A DNA stretch of 64,000 nt, from positions 82,563 through 146,562 of the forward strand of contig NZ_PPTF01000078.1 in NCBI RefSeq assembly GCF_002902845.1. Direction: 5' to 3'. This document shows positions 18,278-26,094 of the stretch, in pieces. Under the pieces are notes generated by a model. That model did no database searches, had not been told where the DNA came from, and saw only the letters and a list, made by a program, of their open reading frames with translations. The position numbers and the translations under genes are program-made. This DNA comes from Chromobacterium sinusclupearum. GTDB lineage: Bacteria > Pseudomonadota > Gammaproteobacteria > Burkholderiales > Chromobacteriaceae. Each line of letters starts with the position of its first letter. Positions within the stretch are counted from its first letter, which is position 1.

Positions 18278-18868
18278 ATGAGCGTAGTGGAACCCCCAAG
18301 ACCGCCCGAAGAAAACAACCGCCGCATGGCGCTGGTGCGCGCCGCCGCCGTGCTGTTTCGCGACCAGGGCTACGAGCGCACCACCGTGCGCGACCTGGGC
18401 AGCGCCGTCGGCATGCAATCCGGCAGCCTGTTCTACCATTTCCGCACCAAGGAAGAGATTCTGGTGGCGGTGATGGCGCTGGGCATTACCAGCACCACCG
18501 AGCAACTGGCCGCGGCGCTGGCAGAGGCCGCCTCGCTGCGCGACAAGCTGGCCGCCCTGTTCCGTGTGCACCTGAACTCCCTGCTGGGCGACAACCAGGC
18601 CGCGCTGGAGGTGATGCTGTACGAATGGCGCAGCGTATCGGAAACCGCGAAACCCGGACTGATAGTGTTGCGCGACCGCTACGAAGCGCTATGGCAACAA
18701 GTGCTGGACGAGGCCGCTGCCGCCGGACTGGTCAAGCAAGATACCCGCCTGCTGCGCCGCACGCTGCTGGGCAGCTTGCACTGGACCGTGCAATGGTATC
18801 GCCGCGATGGCGAACTCAGCGTCGACGATCTGGCTCGGCACATGCTGCAGCTGGTGCTAACCGAATAG
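18278..18868 (+). CDS. TetR family transcriptional regulator
   Basis: A 196-residue regulator with an N-terminal TetR helix-turn-helix (about residues 15-62: RAAAVLFRDQGYERTTVRDLG, GMQSGSLFYHFRTKEEIL) and a helical ligand domain. The HTH resembles TetR proteins that control acyl-CoA or steroid catabolism (KstR2/FadR-like), but that is only similarity. It starts 1 nt after waaF stops, so it is probably translated from the waaF message; the targets are unknown. Confidence 0.85.
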   Translation: MSVVEPPRPPEENNRRMALVRAAAVLFRDQGYERTTVRDLGSAVGMQSGSLFYHFRTKEEILVAVMALGITSTTEQLAAALAEAASLRDKLAALFRVHLNSLLGDNQAALEVMLYEWRSVSETAKPGLIVLRDRYEALWQQVLDEAAAAGLVKQDTRLLRRTLLGSLHWTVQWYRRDGELSVDDLARHMLQLVLTE

Positions 18869-18941
18869 ACAGTAAAGAAATCACGCCATCAGTCGAAAAA
18901 TGTACTAATATCAGCGATATAGGAACATTGGGACTGTAGCC

Positions 18942-19655
18942 ATGGCAAACATCGCCAGCGTTGGCAACACGACGACGCAACCGCTCTATGCCGTGTCGAA
19001 CACACGGCAGGTGCAGTCGTCGCTGGACACTGCCCAGCCCGCTGTCCAGCAAGCCACCACCCAACCGCAAACGCAGAGCGCGGTCCGGCAGAACCCGGAC
19101 ACCGCCCGTGTGGAACAGCAACTGCAACAACAGCTGACCAATAGCCGCAGCCAGCAGGCGCTGCAGAGCGCTCAGCAAACGCAACGCGCTCAACAAAACC
19201 AGGCGGCACAAACGGCACAGGCGGCGAATGCCAACACCCCGCAAGCCAGGGCCCCGGCTGCGCCTCAGGTTAACCCCACTCAGGTGAATAACACTGCGGC
19301 CGTTCTGGCGACCAATCCGCAGCCGGCCACCGCCGCCGCCATCGCGCCCGCGGTCAACGGCAATACCGCTCCGACTGCTGCGCCGGCCCAGAGCAATGCG
19401 GCCAACAACAATGGCGCGACCGCCGCCGCCACGCAAACCACCCGCGCCGCCAACCAACCGGCCCAGACGCAACAGGCCGCTACGCCGCCCACTCCGGCGC
19501 AGACTGCTACCGCGCCAGCCACCTTGGCCACGCAGAGCGTCAGCCGGGCTCAACAGCTGATTGGCAGCGGCAGGCAAGACTTGGCGCAGTATCAGGCTAC
19601 CCAGTCTTTGCTGGAACCCAGCGTCTCCACCACCCATATCTCCACCAAGGCCTAA
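18942..19655 (+). CDS. Gln/Ala/Thr/Asn-rich protein of unknown function
   Basis: I do not recognise this 237-residue protein. It has no signal peptide or membrane segment and is built almost wholly of Q, A, T, N and P, for example QTQSAVRQNPDTARVEQQLQ and repeated TQTTRAANQPAQTQQAATPP-like tracts. Only the two ends look less biased: MANIASVGNTTTQPLYAV and, at the C-terminus, SVSRAQQLIGSGRQDLAQYQ. Such composition suggests a disordered protein. Similar N- and C-terminal blocks occur in small cell-surface or flagellar-rod-associated proteins, but I cannot place it. The gene has its own AT-rich upstream region and a strong terminator behind it. Confidence 0.7.
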   Translation: MANIASVGNTTTQPLYAVSNTRQVQSSLDTAQPAVQQATTQPQTQSAVRQNPDTARVEQQLQQQLTNSRSQQALQSAQQTQRAQQNQAAQTAQAANANTPQARAPAAPQVNPTQVNNTAAVLATNPQPATAAAIAPAVNGNTAPTAAPAQSNAANNNGATAAATQTTRAANQPAQTQQAATPPTPAQTATAPATLATQSVSRAQQLIGSGRQDLAQYQATQSLLEPSVSTTHISTKA

Positions 19656-19673
19656 CGCCTCTGGCGATGTGAA

Positions 19674-19712
19674 ATAAAAATCCCCGCGCAGCACGCGGGG
19701 ATTTGGCTTTAT
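19674..19712. terminator. bidirectional intrinsic terminator
   Basis: A 9-bp perfect stem, ATCCCCGCG (19680-19688) with CGCGGGGAT (19694-19702), lies between convergent genes, with A-rich sequence (AAATAAAAA) on the left and T-rich sequence (TTTGGCTTTATT) on the right, so it can stop both strands. Confidence 0.85.
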
Positions 19713-19721
19713 TGCGCAGCA

Positions 19722-21671
19722 TCAACTGCGGCGGCGGACGCCCGGCTTGCGCCTCTCGAAGCCATTTCCCTTGCCGCTCTTGCGCTTCTGCGCGTTCTGC
19801 ACTTGCAGCAAGGCATCGATGCGTTCCGAGGTGCTTTGCATCAGCAGCTGCGCCATCTCGCCATCCGGAAAGGTGTCCGGCATGCGATAGCCCAGCCAGG
19901 CGTAAGCGGCATACAGCTTGCAGCTGTCTTCCAGGTATTGCAGCTCGTTGCGCCCCCCGGTGCCCATCATCCGCAACAGCGGAGCGGCCTTGCCGCGGGC
20001 GCGGTGCTCGGCCCAGTCATGCAGCGCGCTCTCCAGCATCGGAATCTTGGTCGAGATCGGGCACAGGCTGAAGGTGTAGCGATCGGCCAGGCTCAGGGGC
20101 AAGGCGTCCAACCACTCGGCCTTTTCCATTTGGTCGGACAAATTGGCCGGCAGGAAGAATTCGTCGTGCACATTGATATGCTTGGCGAACAAGCCCAGCA
20201 AGGCCTTGAGCCTGACCTCCCCCGTCGCCAGGGAGATGGCTTCCAGGTACTTCAGGCTGGGCGCGACGAAGAAGCCGTTGTTCGGCAGCGGCTCGGCCTT
20301 TTGCCGCAGCAGCGCGCCTATGGTCTTGTGAGTGAGGCCGTCGAAGCCGGCCACATAGCCGGTTTCATGCTTGCCGAAACGGCCGGCGCGGCCGGCGATC
20401 TGCTTGGCCAGCGGGGCGGCGATGATGCCCTCGGCGTAGCCGTCCCACTTGCTGGCAGTGGTGAAAATGATGCGTCGCGCCGGCGTGTTCAGCCCCATGC
20501 CGATGGCGTCGGTGGCCACCACCACCTGGGTTTCGCCGGAAACGAAGCGTTCGGCCTGCGCCTGGCGCACTTCCGGCGACAGGTTGCCGTAGATGGCCGA
20601 TACGCTCAAGCCCTGCTCGATCACCTTGTCGCGCCAGTTCAGCACCTCGCGGCGGGAGAAGGCGATCAGCACGTCGCCCGGCTTCAGATTCTTCAAGGAC
20701 AGCAGCGGCGCCTTGTCCATTTGCAGCGCGGTCTTGCGCTCCAGCGTGCGCACTTCCAGCGTGCCGCCCACGCGCGCCACCAGCGACTCGATCGCCTCGC
20801 GCGCTTCCGGCGCGCCCACCAGGTAAACGGTCTGCGCCGGCACGCCGCACACGGCGGCGGTCCAGGCCGCGCCGCGATCCGGATCGTCCAGCAGCTGAAT
20901 CTCGTCGATCACCGCCACTTCCACCTGCCGCTCCGGATTGAGCATTTCCACCGTGCTGGCGACGTGGGTGGCGTCCGGATGCAGCTTGCGCTGCTCGCCC
21001 GTGATCAGGCTGACGGCAATGCCGGCCTCTTGCAGCCGGGTATAGTTTTCCAGCGCCAGCAGGCGCAGCGGCGCCAGATAGACGCCGCTTTTGGCCTTTT
21101 GCAAGTGCTCCATCGCCGCATGGGTCTTGCCGGAGTTGGTGGGCCCCAATACTGCGATGAAATGGCGCTGCATCGCATAAGCCGTGGCGAACGACTCGGG
21201 ATAGCGCGACAGGTTGACCGCGTCGCGCGTCTTTGCGGCGGCCTTGTCGGCGCTTTGCCGGCTGCGCGCGGCGGCCACCCGGTCCTGGGCGATGGTGCAA
21301 CGCACCTTGGCGCGCTCGTACTTGGCCATGAAGGCGCTGAGCACGCGCAGCGGCTCGATGCCCTCCACCGCGAAGACATCGCGCGCGCAAGCCATCAACT
21401 GCGCTTCCAGCTTCTGCCGCGCGGCGTCGTTCCAGCGTTCTTTCACCAGCGCCAGCCGCGCTTCTGCATCCAATTTGCGCCATTTGCCGCTCTTGCCGAG
21501 GAAACCCTCGTCCGGCACCAAGTGATAGGGGATGCGGTGGCCTTCCAGCTCCAGTTCGCCATGCACCGAAACCGCATGGCTGCCCTCGGTGGTGACGATG
21601 GTGGCGTTGTGTTCCGCCAGATAATCGTCGAGTTGGATCTCGGGCGGCAGCGCTTCGATGGTATCGGTCAT
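19722..21671 (-). CDS. SUV3-type DEAD/DExH-box RNA helicase
   Basis: A 649-residue superfamily 2 helicase of the SUV3 kind. It has motif I GPTNSGKT (176-183), DExH-type motif II DEIQ (256-259), motif III region LVGAPEAREAI, and motif VI QIAGRAGRFG, followed by a SUV3-like C-terminal domain (SLKYLEAISLATGEVRLKALLGLFAKH..). Eukaryotic SUV3 unwinds RNA in the mitochondrial degradosome; bacterial members are less studied. A very basic tail (KRKSGKGNGFERRKPGVRRRS) probably binds RNA. The start MTDTIEALPPEIQ at 21671 is preferred to an upstream in-frame ATG because the extra 38 residues are not family-like. Confidence 0.88.
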   Translation of the reverse strand: MTDTIEALPPEIQLDDYLAEHNATIVTTEGSHAVSVHGELELEGHRIPYHLVPDEGFLGKSGKWRKLDAEARLALVKERWNDAARQKLEAQLMACARDVFAVEGIEPLRVLSAFMAKYERAKVRCTIAQDRVAAARSRQSADKAAAKTRDAVNLSRYPESFATAYAMQRHFIAVLGPTNSGKTHAAMEHLQKAKSGVYLAPLRLLALENYTRLQEAGIAVSLITGEQRKLHPDATHVASTVEMLNPERQVEVAVIDEIQLLDDPDRGAAWTAAVCGVPAQTVYLVGAPEAREAIESLVARVGGTLEVRTLERKTALQMDKAPLLSLKNLKPGDVLIAFSRREVLNWRDKVIEQGLSVSAIYGNLSPEVRQAQAERFVSGETQVVVATDAIGMGLNTPARRIIFTTASKWDGYAEGIIAAPLAKQIAGRAGRFGKHETGYVAGFDGLTHKTIGALLRQKAEPLPNNGFFVAPSLKYLEAISLATGEVRLKALLGLFAKHINVHDEFFLPANLSDQMEKAEWLDALPLSLADRYTFSLCPISTKIPMLESALHDWAEHRARGKAAPLLRMMGTGGRNELQYLEDSCKLYAAYAWLGYRMPDTFPDGEMAQLLMQSTSERIDALLQVQNAQKRKSGKGNGFERRKPGVRRRS

Positions 21672-21800
21672 GGCGGCATTCGTTTGCAGGGCTAAAGGCG
21701 GGCGATGATAAAGCAGCCGGCGACGATGCGCCAGCCGCCCAGGCTTGCTATCACCATCCATCAAGATTCCGGGCAATGCAAGCACGGCTTGATGCGCTGC

Positions 21801-21835
21801 AAAAAAACAGGCCGCCGGTACATGCCGGCGGCCTG
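21801..21835 (-). terminator. intrinsic terminator after the thiolase gene
   Basis: CAGGCCGCCGG (21808-21818) and CCGGCGGCCTG (21825-21835) form a perfect 11-bp stem with a 6-nt loop; on the minus strand it runs into seven T residues (A21801-A21807 on plus). Confidence 0.9.
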
Positions 21836-21858
21836 CAATTGCGGTTTTCGACTACGCC

Positions 21859-23043
21859 TTACACCAGTTCCACCGCCAGCGCGGTCGCTTCGCCGCCGCC
21901 TATGCACAGACTGGCCACGCCGCGCTTGCCGCCGCGCTGCTTCAATGCCGACAGCAGCGAGATGACGATGCGGGCGCCGGACGCGCCGATGGGGTGGCCC
22001 AGCGCGCAGGCACCGCCGTGCACGTTCACCTTGTCGTGCGGCAGCTTCAGGTCGTACATCGCCGCCATCGTCACCACGGCGAAGGCTTCGTTGATCTCAT
22101 AAAGATCCACCTCATCTGCCTTCCAGCCGGTCTTGGCCAGCAACTTCTGCATCGCGCCCACCGGCGCGGTGGTGAACCAGCCCGGCTCCTGAGCATGGCT
22201 GCTGTGGCCGACGACGCGGGCGATGGGCTTCAGGCCGCGCTCGGCCGCTTCGGCCGCCGTCATCAGCACCAGCGCGGCGCCTCCATCGGAAATGGAGCTG
22301 GAATTGGCCGGCGTGACCGTGCCGTCTTTCTTGAACGCCGGCTTCAAAGTAGGGATTTTGTCCAGGTTGGCCTTCAGCGGTTGCTCGTCGGTATCCACCA
22401 CGGTGTCGCCGCCGCGGCCCGGCACCGTCACCGCCGCGATTTCGTCCTTGAACTGACCACCCTTGATCGCCTGCTGCGCGCGGGTCAGCGAGGCGATGGC
22501 GAACTCGTCCTGGTCCTGGCGGCTGAAGCCGTATTTCTCGGCGCACTGCTCGGCGAACACGCCCATCAGCGTGCCTTTCTGGTAGGCGTCTTCCAGGCCG
22601 TCCAGGAACATGTGGTCCTTGATCTCGCCATGGCCCAGTCGCAGGCCGCCGCGCGCCTTGGGCACCAGATACGGCGCGTTGCTCATGCTTTCCATGCCGC
22701 CGGCCACCACCACATTGCCGTTGCCGGCCAACAGCTGGTCGTGCGCCAGCATGATGGCCTTCATGCCGGAGCCGCACATCTTGTTGATGGTGGTGCACGG
22801 CGTAGCCAGCGGCAAGCCGCCGCCCAGCGCAGCCTGGCGCGCCGGCGCCTGTCCCTGGCCGGCCGGCAGCACGCAACCCATGATCACCTCGTCCACCTCG
22901 CCGGCGGTTACGCCGGCGCGCTCTACGGCGGCGCGGATGGCCGCGGCGCCCAATTGGCTGGCGGTCAGGCCGGACAACGCGCCCTGGAAGCCACCCATGG
23001 CGGTGCGGGCCATGCCCACAATCACGATTTCCTGTTGTTGCAT
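21859..23043 (-). CDS. acetyl-CoA C-acyltransferase (thiolase)
   Basis: A 394-residue thiolase with the acyl-binding cysteine in NKMCGSGMKA, the NEAFA block, the GHPIGASG histidine motif and the C-terminal active-site CIGGGEAT. It cleaves or forms 3-ketoacyl-CoA. Its ATG overlaps the TGA of the MerR regulator gene by 1 nt (TGATG), so the two are translationally coupled, and they face the valine/hydroxyacyl-CoA operon. It probably handles the thiolytic step for isoleucine or short-chain acyl-CoA, paired with the 3-hydroxyacyl-CoA dehydrogenase across the promoter region. A second thiolase (58449-59627) is linked to PHA synthesis. Confidence 0.93.
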   Translation of the reverse strand: MQQQEIVIVGMARTAMGGFQGALSGLTASQLGAAAIRAAVERAGVTAGEVDEVIMGCVLPAGQGQAPARQAALGGGLPLATPCTTINKMCGSGMKAIMLAHDQLLAGNGNVVVAGGMESMSNAPYLVPKARGGLRLGHGEIKDHMFLDGLEDAYQKGTLMGVFAEQCAEKYGFSRQDQDEFAIASLTRAQQAIKGGQFKDEIAAVTVPGRGGDTVVDTDEQPLKANLDKIPTLKPAFKKDGTVTPANSSSISDGGAALVLMTAAEAAERGLKPIARVVGHSSHAQEPGWFTTAPVGAMQKLLAKTGWKADEVDLYEINEAFAVVTMAAMYDLKLPHDKVNVHGGACALGHPIGASGARIVISLLSALKQRGGKRGVASLCIGGGEATALAVELV

Positions 23044-23450
23044 CACAACTCCTTTGCTCGATTGTGGCCGTTGCTGCGCTTGCCCAGCGTTTTTTCGCAC
23101 TGGGCGCGCAGCTGGCCGATTTCGGTCAGCACCACCTTGATGTCTTCCATCTGCTCCAATAGCTGCTGCTCCTTGCGCGCCAGGATGCGGATGAATTCCT
23201 GCAACTGCGGCGCGTCGTCGTGCGCCGCGTCGTACAGCGCGAACAGCTCGCGGATCTCCTGCAGGGACAGGCCTATGCGTTTGCCGCGCAGGATCAGCAT
23301 CAGCCGCACGCGGTCGCGCCGGTTGTAGATGCGGCGCTGCCCGGCCCTGGCCGGCTCCAGCAAGCCCTGATCCTCGTAGAAACGGATGGCGCGGGTGGTG
23401 ACGTCGAATTCCTGCGCCAATTCCGTGATATTGAAAACCTGCTCGCCCAT
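23043..23450 (-). CDS. MerR family regulator, LiuR-like
   Basis: A 135-residue MerR protein starting MGEQVFNITELAQEFDVTTR: winged helix-turn-helix at residues 5-70 (AIRFYEDQGLLEPARAGQRRIYNRRD) and a C-terminal coiled-coil dimer helix (about 75-125). It lacks the metal-binding cysteines of metal sensors. MerR proteins of this form (LiuR) control branched-chain amino acid and fatty acid catabolism in beta- and gamma-proteobacteria, and that is what surrounds it here. Start 23450 is chosen over a longer frame because the HTH begins there. It should act at the palindrome at 23521-23542. Confidence 0.85.
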   Translation of the reverse strand: MGEQVFNITELAQEFDVTTRAIRFYEDQGLLEPARAGQRRIYNRRDRVRLMLILRGKRIGLSLQEIRELFALYDAAHDDAPQLQEFIRILARKEQQLLEQMEDIKVVLTEIGQLRAQCEKTLGKRSNGHNRAKEL

Positions 23451-23520
23451 ATGTCTGTACCCCGATTCTCCCGCTGCGGCCACGCGCGCCACAGTCGCCT
23501 GCATTTGTGCTCATTGTCTG

Positions 23521-23550
23521 TTGACGTTGACGTAAACGTCAAGTTATCGT
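23521..23550 (+). promoter_or_regulatory. MerR/LiuR-type operator-promoter of the valine operon
   Basis: Between the divergent merR and hbd genes lies a 22-bp near-perfect palindrome: left half TTGACGTTGAC (23521-23531) and right half GTAAACGTCAA (23532-23542), with one mismatched pair on each side. Its first bases double as a -35 (TTGACG), and TATCGT at 23545 is an 18-nt-spaced -10, the long-spacer layout expected of MerR-regulated promoters. ACGT-core palindromes are what has been described for LiuR sites. Confidence 0.65.
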
Positions 23551-23586
23551 GATCAAAAGTTAGAGCAAACAGTCCAGGAGAAACAG

Positions 23587-24435
23587 ATGAGCCAGAAAAT
23601 CGGCGTGGTGGGCGCAGGCACCATGGGCAACGGCATCGCCCAGGTCTTCGCGATGAAGGGCTTCGAGGTGGTGCTGGCCGACGTCAACGACGCGGCCCTG
23701 GTCAAGGGCATGGCCAATATCAATATCAGCCTGCAGCGCATGGCCAAGAAGGAGCTGATCGCCGAAGCCAACATCCCCGGCATCGTCGCCCACATCCGCG
23801 CCACCACCAAGCTGGCCGACCTGGCCGGCTGCGACGTGGTGATCGAAGCCGCCACCGAGAACGCCGCCATCAAGGAACAAATCTTCCGCGACCTGGACGC
23901 CGCAGTCGGCGAAAAGTGCATCCTCGCCTCCAACACCTCGTCCATCTCCCTTACCCGCATCGCCAGCTGGGTCAGCCACCCGGAGCGCGTGGTGGGCATG
24001 CACTTCATGAACCCGGTGCCGGTGATGCAACTGGTGGAGATCATCCGCGCGCTGCAGACCGGCGACGAAGCCTACCAGACCGTCTTCCACCTATCCCAAG
24101 CGCTGGGCAAGACGCCGGTCACGGTGAAGGATGCCGCCGGTTTCGTCTCCAACCGCGTACTGATGCCGATGATCAACGAGGCCGCTTTCGCGCTGTATGA
24201 AAATCTGGCCACGGCCGAGGACATCGACACCGTGATGAAGCTGGGCATGAACCACCCGATCGGCCCCTTGGCGCTGGCCGACCTGATCGGCCTGGACACT
24301 TGCCTATCCATCATGGACATCCTGTACCACGAATTCCGCGACAGCAAATACCGCGCCTGCCCGCTCTTGGCCCAACTGGTGCAGGCCGGCCATCTCGGCC
24401 GCAAGAGCGGCAAGGGTTTCTACAGCTACAACTGA
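23587..24435 (+). CDS. 3-hydroxybutyryl-CoA dehydrogenase
   Basis: This 282-residue NAD-dependent 3-hydroxyacyl-CoA dehydrogenase has the dinucleotide motif GAGTMG at residues 9-14, the catalytic segment MHFMNPVPVMQLVEI, and GFVSNRVLMPMINEA. It oxidises (S)-3-hydroxyacyl-CoA to 3-ketoacyl-CoA. First gene of the plus-strand operon controlled from the MerR palindrome; CCAGGAG precedes the ATG. The thiolase needed for the next step is encoded across the promoter. A function in isoleucine or fatty-acid breakdown is inferred from context. Confidence 0.93.
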   Translation: MSQKIGVVGAGTMGNGIAQVFAMKGFEVVLADVNDAALVKGMANINISLQRMAKKELIAEANIPGIVAHIRATTKLADLAGCDVVIEAATENAAIKEQIFRDLDAAVGEKCILASNTSSISLTRIASWVSHPERVVGMHFMNPVPVMQLVEIIRALQTGDEAYQTVFHLSQALGKTPVTVKDAAGFVSNRVLMPMINEAAFALYENLATAEDIDTVMKLGMNHPIGPLALADLIGLDTCLSIMDILYHEFRDSKYRACPLLAQLVQAGHLGRKSGKGFYSYN

Positions 24436-24474
24436 GCAGCGCCATCAGCCCGAACAAATAGAGGAGGCAGTGCC

Positions 24475-25977
24475 ATGAGCCAGTCAGTACCAAATATCAA
24501 GCTGTTGATAGGCGGCGAATTCGTCGAGTCCAAAACCACGGAATGGCGCGACATCGTCAACCCGGCCACCCAGGAAGTGCTGGCGCGCGTGCCGATGGCC
24601 ACCGCCGACGAGGTCAACGCCGCAGTCGCTGCCGCCAAGGACGCGTTCAAAACCTGGAAGAAGACGCCGATCGGCGCCCGCGCCCGCATCTTTCTGAAAT
24701 ACCAGCAACTGATCCGCGAAAACATGAAAGAGCTGGCGGCCATCCTCACCGCCGAGCAAGGCAAGACCCTGGCCGACGCCGAGGGCGACATCTTCCGCGG
24801 CCTGGAAGTGGTGGAGCACGCCGCCAATATCGGCACCCTGCAGATGGGCGAATACGCCGAAAACGTTGCCGGAGGCGTGGACACCTACACCGTGCAGCAA
24901 CCGCTGGGCGTGTGCGCCGGCATCACTCCGTTCAACTTCCCGGCCATGATTCCGCTGTGGATGTTCCCGATGGCCATCGCCACCGGCAACACCTTTGTGC
25001 TGAAGCCATCGGAGCAGGACCCGATGGTGACGATGCGCCTGGTGGAACTGGCGCTGGACGCCGGCATTCCCAAGGGCGTGCTGAACGTGGTGCACGGCGC
25101 GGCGTCCGTCGTCGATGCCATCTGTGACCACCCGGACATCCAGGCCGTGTCCTTCGTCGGCTCCACCAAGGTAGGCACCCACGTATACCAGCGCGCCACC
25201 CTCAGCGGCAAGCGCGCGCAGTGCATGATGGGCGCCAAGAACCACGCCATCGTGCTGCCGGACGCCAATAAGGAACAGGCCTTGAACCAATTGGCCGGCG
25301 CGGCTTTCGGCGCGGCCGGCCAACGCTGCATGGCGCTATCCGTCGCGGTGCTGGTGGGCGAGGCGCAGCAATGGATTCCGGAACTGGTGGCCAAGGCCAA
25401 GGGCCTGAAAGTCGGCCCCGGCAAGGACAATCCGGACCTCGGCCCGGTGATCTCCTGCGCCGCGCTGGACCGCGTCAAGAGCCTGATCGCCCGCGGCGTG
25501 GAGGAAGGCGCCAAGCTGGAGCTGGACGGCCGCGATGTCAAAGTCGCCGGTTTCGAACATGGCAACTTCGTCGGCCCGACCATCTTCTCCGGCGTCAAAC
25601 CCGAGATGGCGATCTATCACCAGGAAATTTTCGGCCCGGTGCTGTGCCTGATGGCCGCCGACACGTTGGACGAAGCCATCGCCATCATCAATGCCAACCC
25701 CAACGGCAACGGCACCGCCGTGTTCACGCAGAGCGGCGCGGCGGCGCGCAAATTCCAGGAGGAAATCGACGTCGGCCAAGTCGGCATCAATGTGCCGATT
25801 CCGGTGCCGGTGCCGCTGTTCAGCTTTACCGGCAGCCGCGCGTCCAAACTGGGCGACCTCGGCCCTTACGGCAAGCAGGTGGTGGCCTTCTACACCCAGA
25901 CCAAGACCGTCACCAGCCGTTGGTTCGACGACGAGGCCAGCAGCGGCAAAGTGCACACCACCATCTCGCTGCGTTGA
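24475..25977 (+). CDS. mmsA: methylmalonate-semialdehyde dehydrogenase (CoA-acylating)
   Basis: Aldehyde dehydrogenase family protein of 500 residues with the MmsA hallmark FGAAGQRCMALSVAVLVG; the catalytic cysteine is Cys285. GITPFNFPAMIPLWMFPMA and NPNGNGTAVFT are also typical. It converts methylmalonate semialdehyde plus CoA and NAD to propionyl-CoA, CO2 and NADH, the last step of valine degradation. It follows hbd by 39 nt and has AGGAGG before the ATG. The reaction order of the operon ends with mmsB feeding this enzyme. Confidence 0.96.
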   Translation: MSQSVPNIKLLIGGEFVESKTTEWRDIVNPATQEVLARVPMATADEVNAAVAAAKDAFKTWKKTPIGARARIFLKYQQLIRENMKELAAILTAEQGKTLADAEGDIFRGLEVVEHAANIGTLQMGEYAENVAGGVDTYTVQQPLGVCAGITPFNFPAMIPLWMFPMAIATGNTFVLKPSEQDPMVTMRLVELALDAGIPKGVLNVVHGAASVVDAICDHPDIQAVSFVGSTKVGTHVYQRATLSGKRAQCMMGAKNHAIVLPDANKEQALNQLAGAAFGAAGQRCMALSVAVLVGEAQQWIPELVAKAKGLKVGPGKDNPDLGPVISCAALDRVKSLIARGVEEGAKLELDGRDVKVAGFEHGNFVGPTIFSGVKPEMAIYHQEIFGPVLCLMAADTLDEAIAIINANPNGNGTAVFTQSGAAARKFQEEIDVGQVGINVPIPVPVPLFSFTGSRASKLGDLGPYGKQVVAFYTQTKTVTSRWFDDEASSGKVHTTISLR

Positions 25978-25987
25978 ACCGGTTTTA

Positions 25988-26080
25988 CTGGCCACGGAAT
26001 GACACAAAAGAATGACGGCCGAGCGCCGGTCCTTGAATGATCGACGCCTTGGTTTCGTGTTGTTCGTGGGTTTCGTGGCA
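25988..26080. repeat. TTCGTG/CACGAA-type inverted repeat, spacer 1
   Basis: The mmsA-acd spacer has a right arm with three TTCGTG units at 26054, 26063 and 26072 (9-nt period) ending GTTTCGTGGCA, and a decayed left arm starting GGCCACGGAATGACAC at 25990. It is the most degraded of three related elements in this operon (see 27270-27378 and 28191-28287). Confidence 0.55.
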
Positions 26081-26094
26081 AACAGGAGTTGTAA

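Noticed and set aside
19803..21695. 630-codon plus-strand ORF over the SUV3-like helicase
   Set aside because: Antisense shadow; helicase motifs lie on the other strand.
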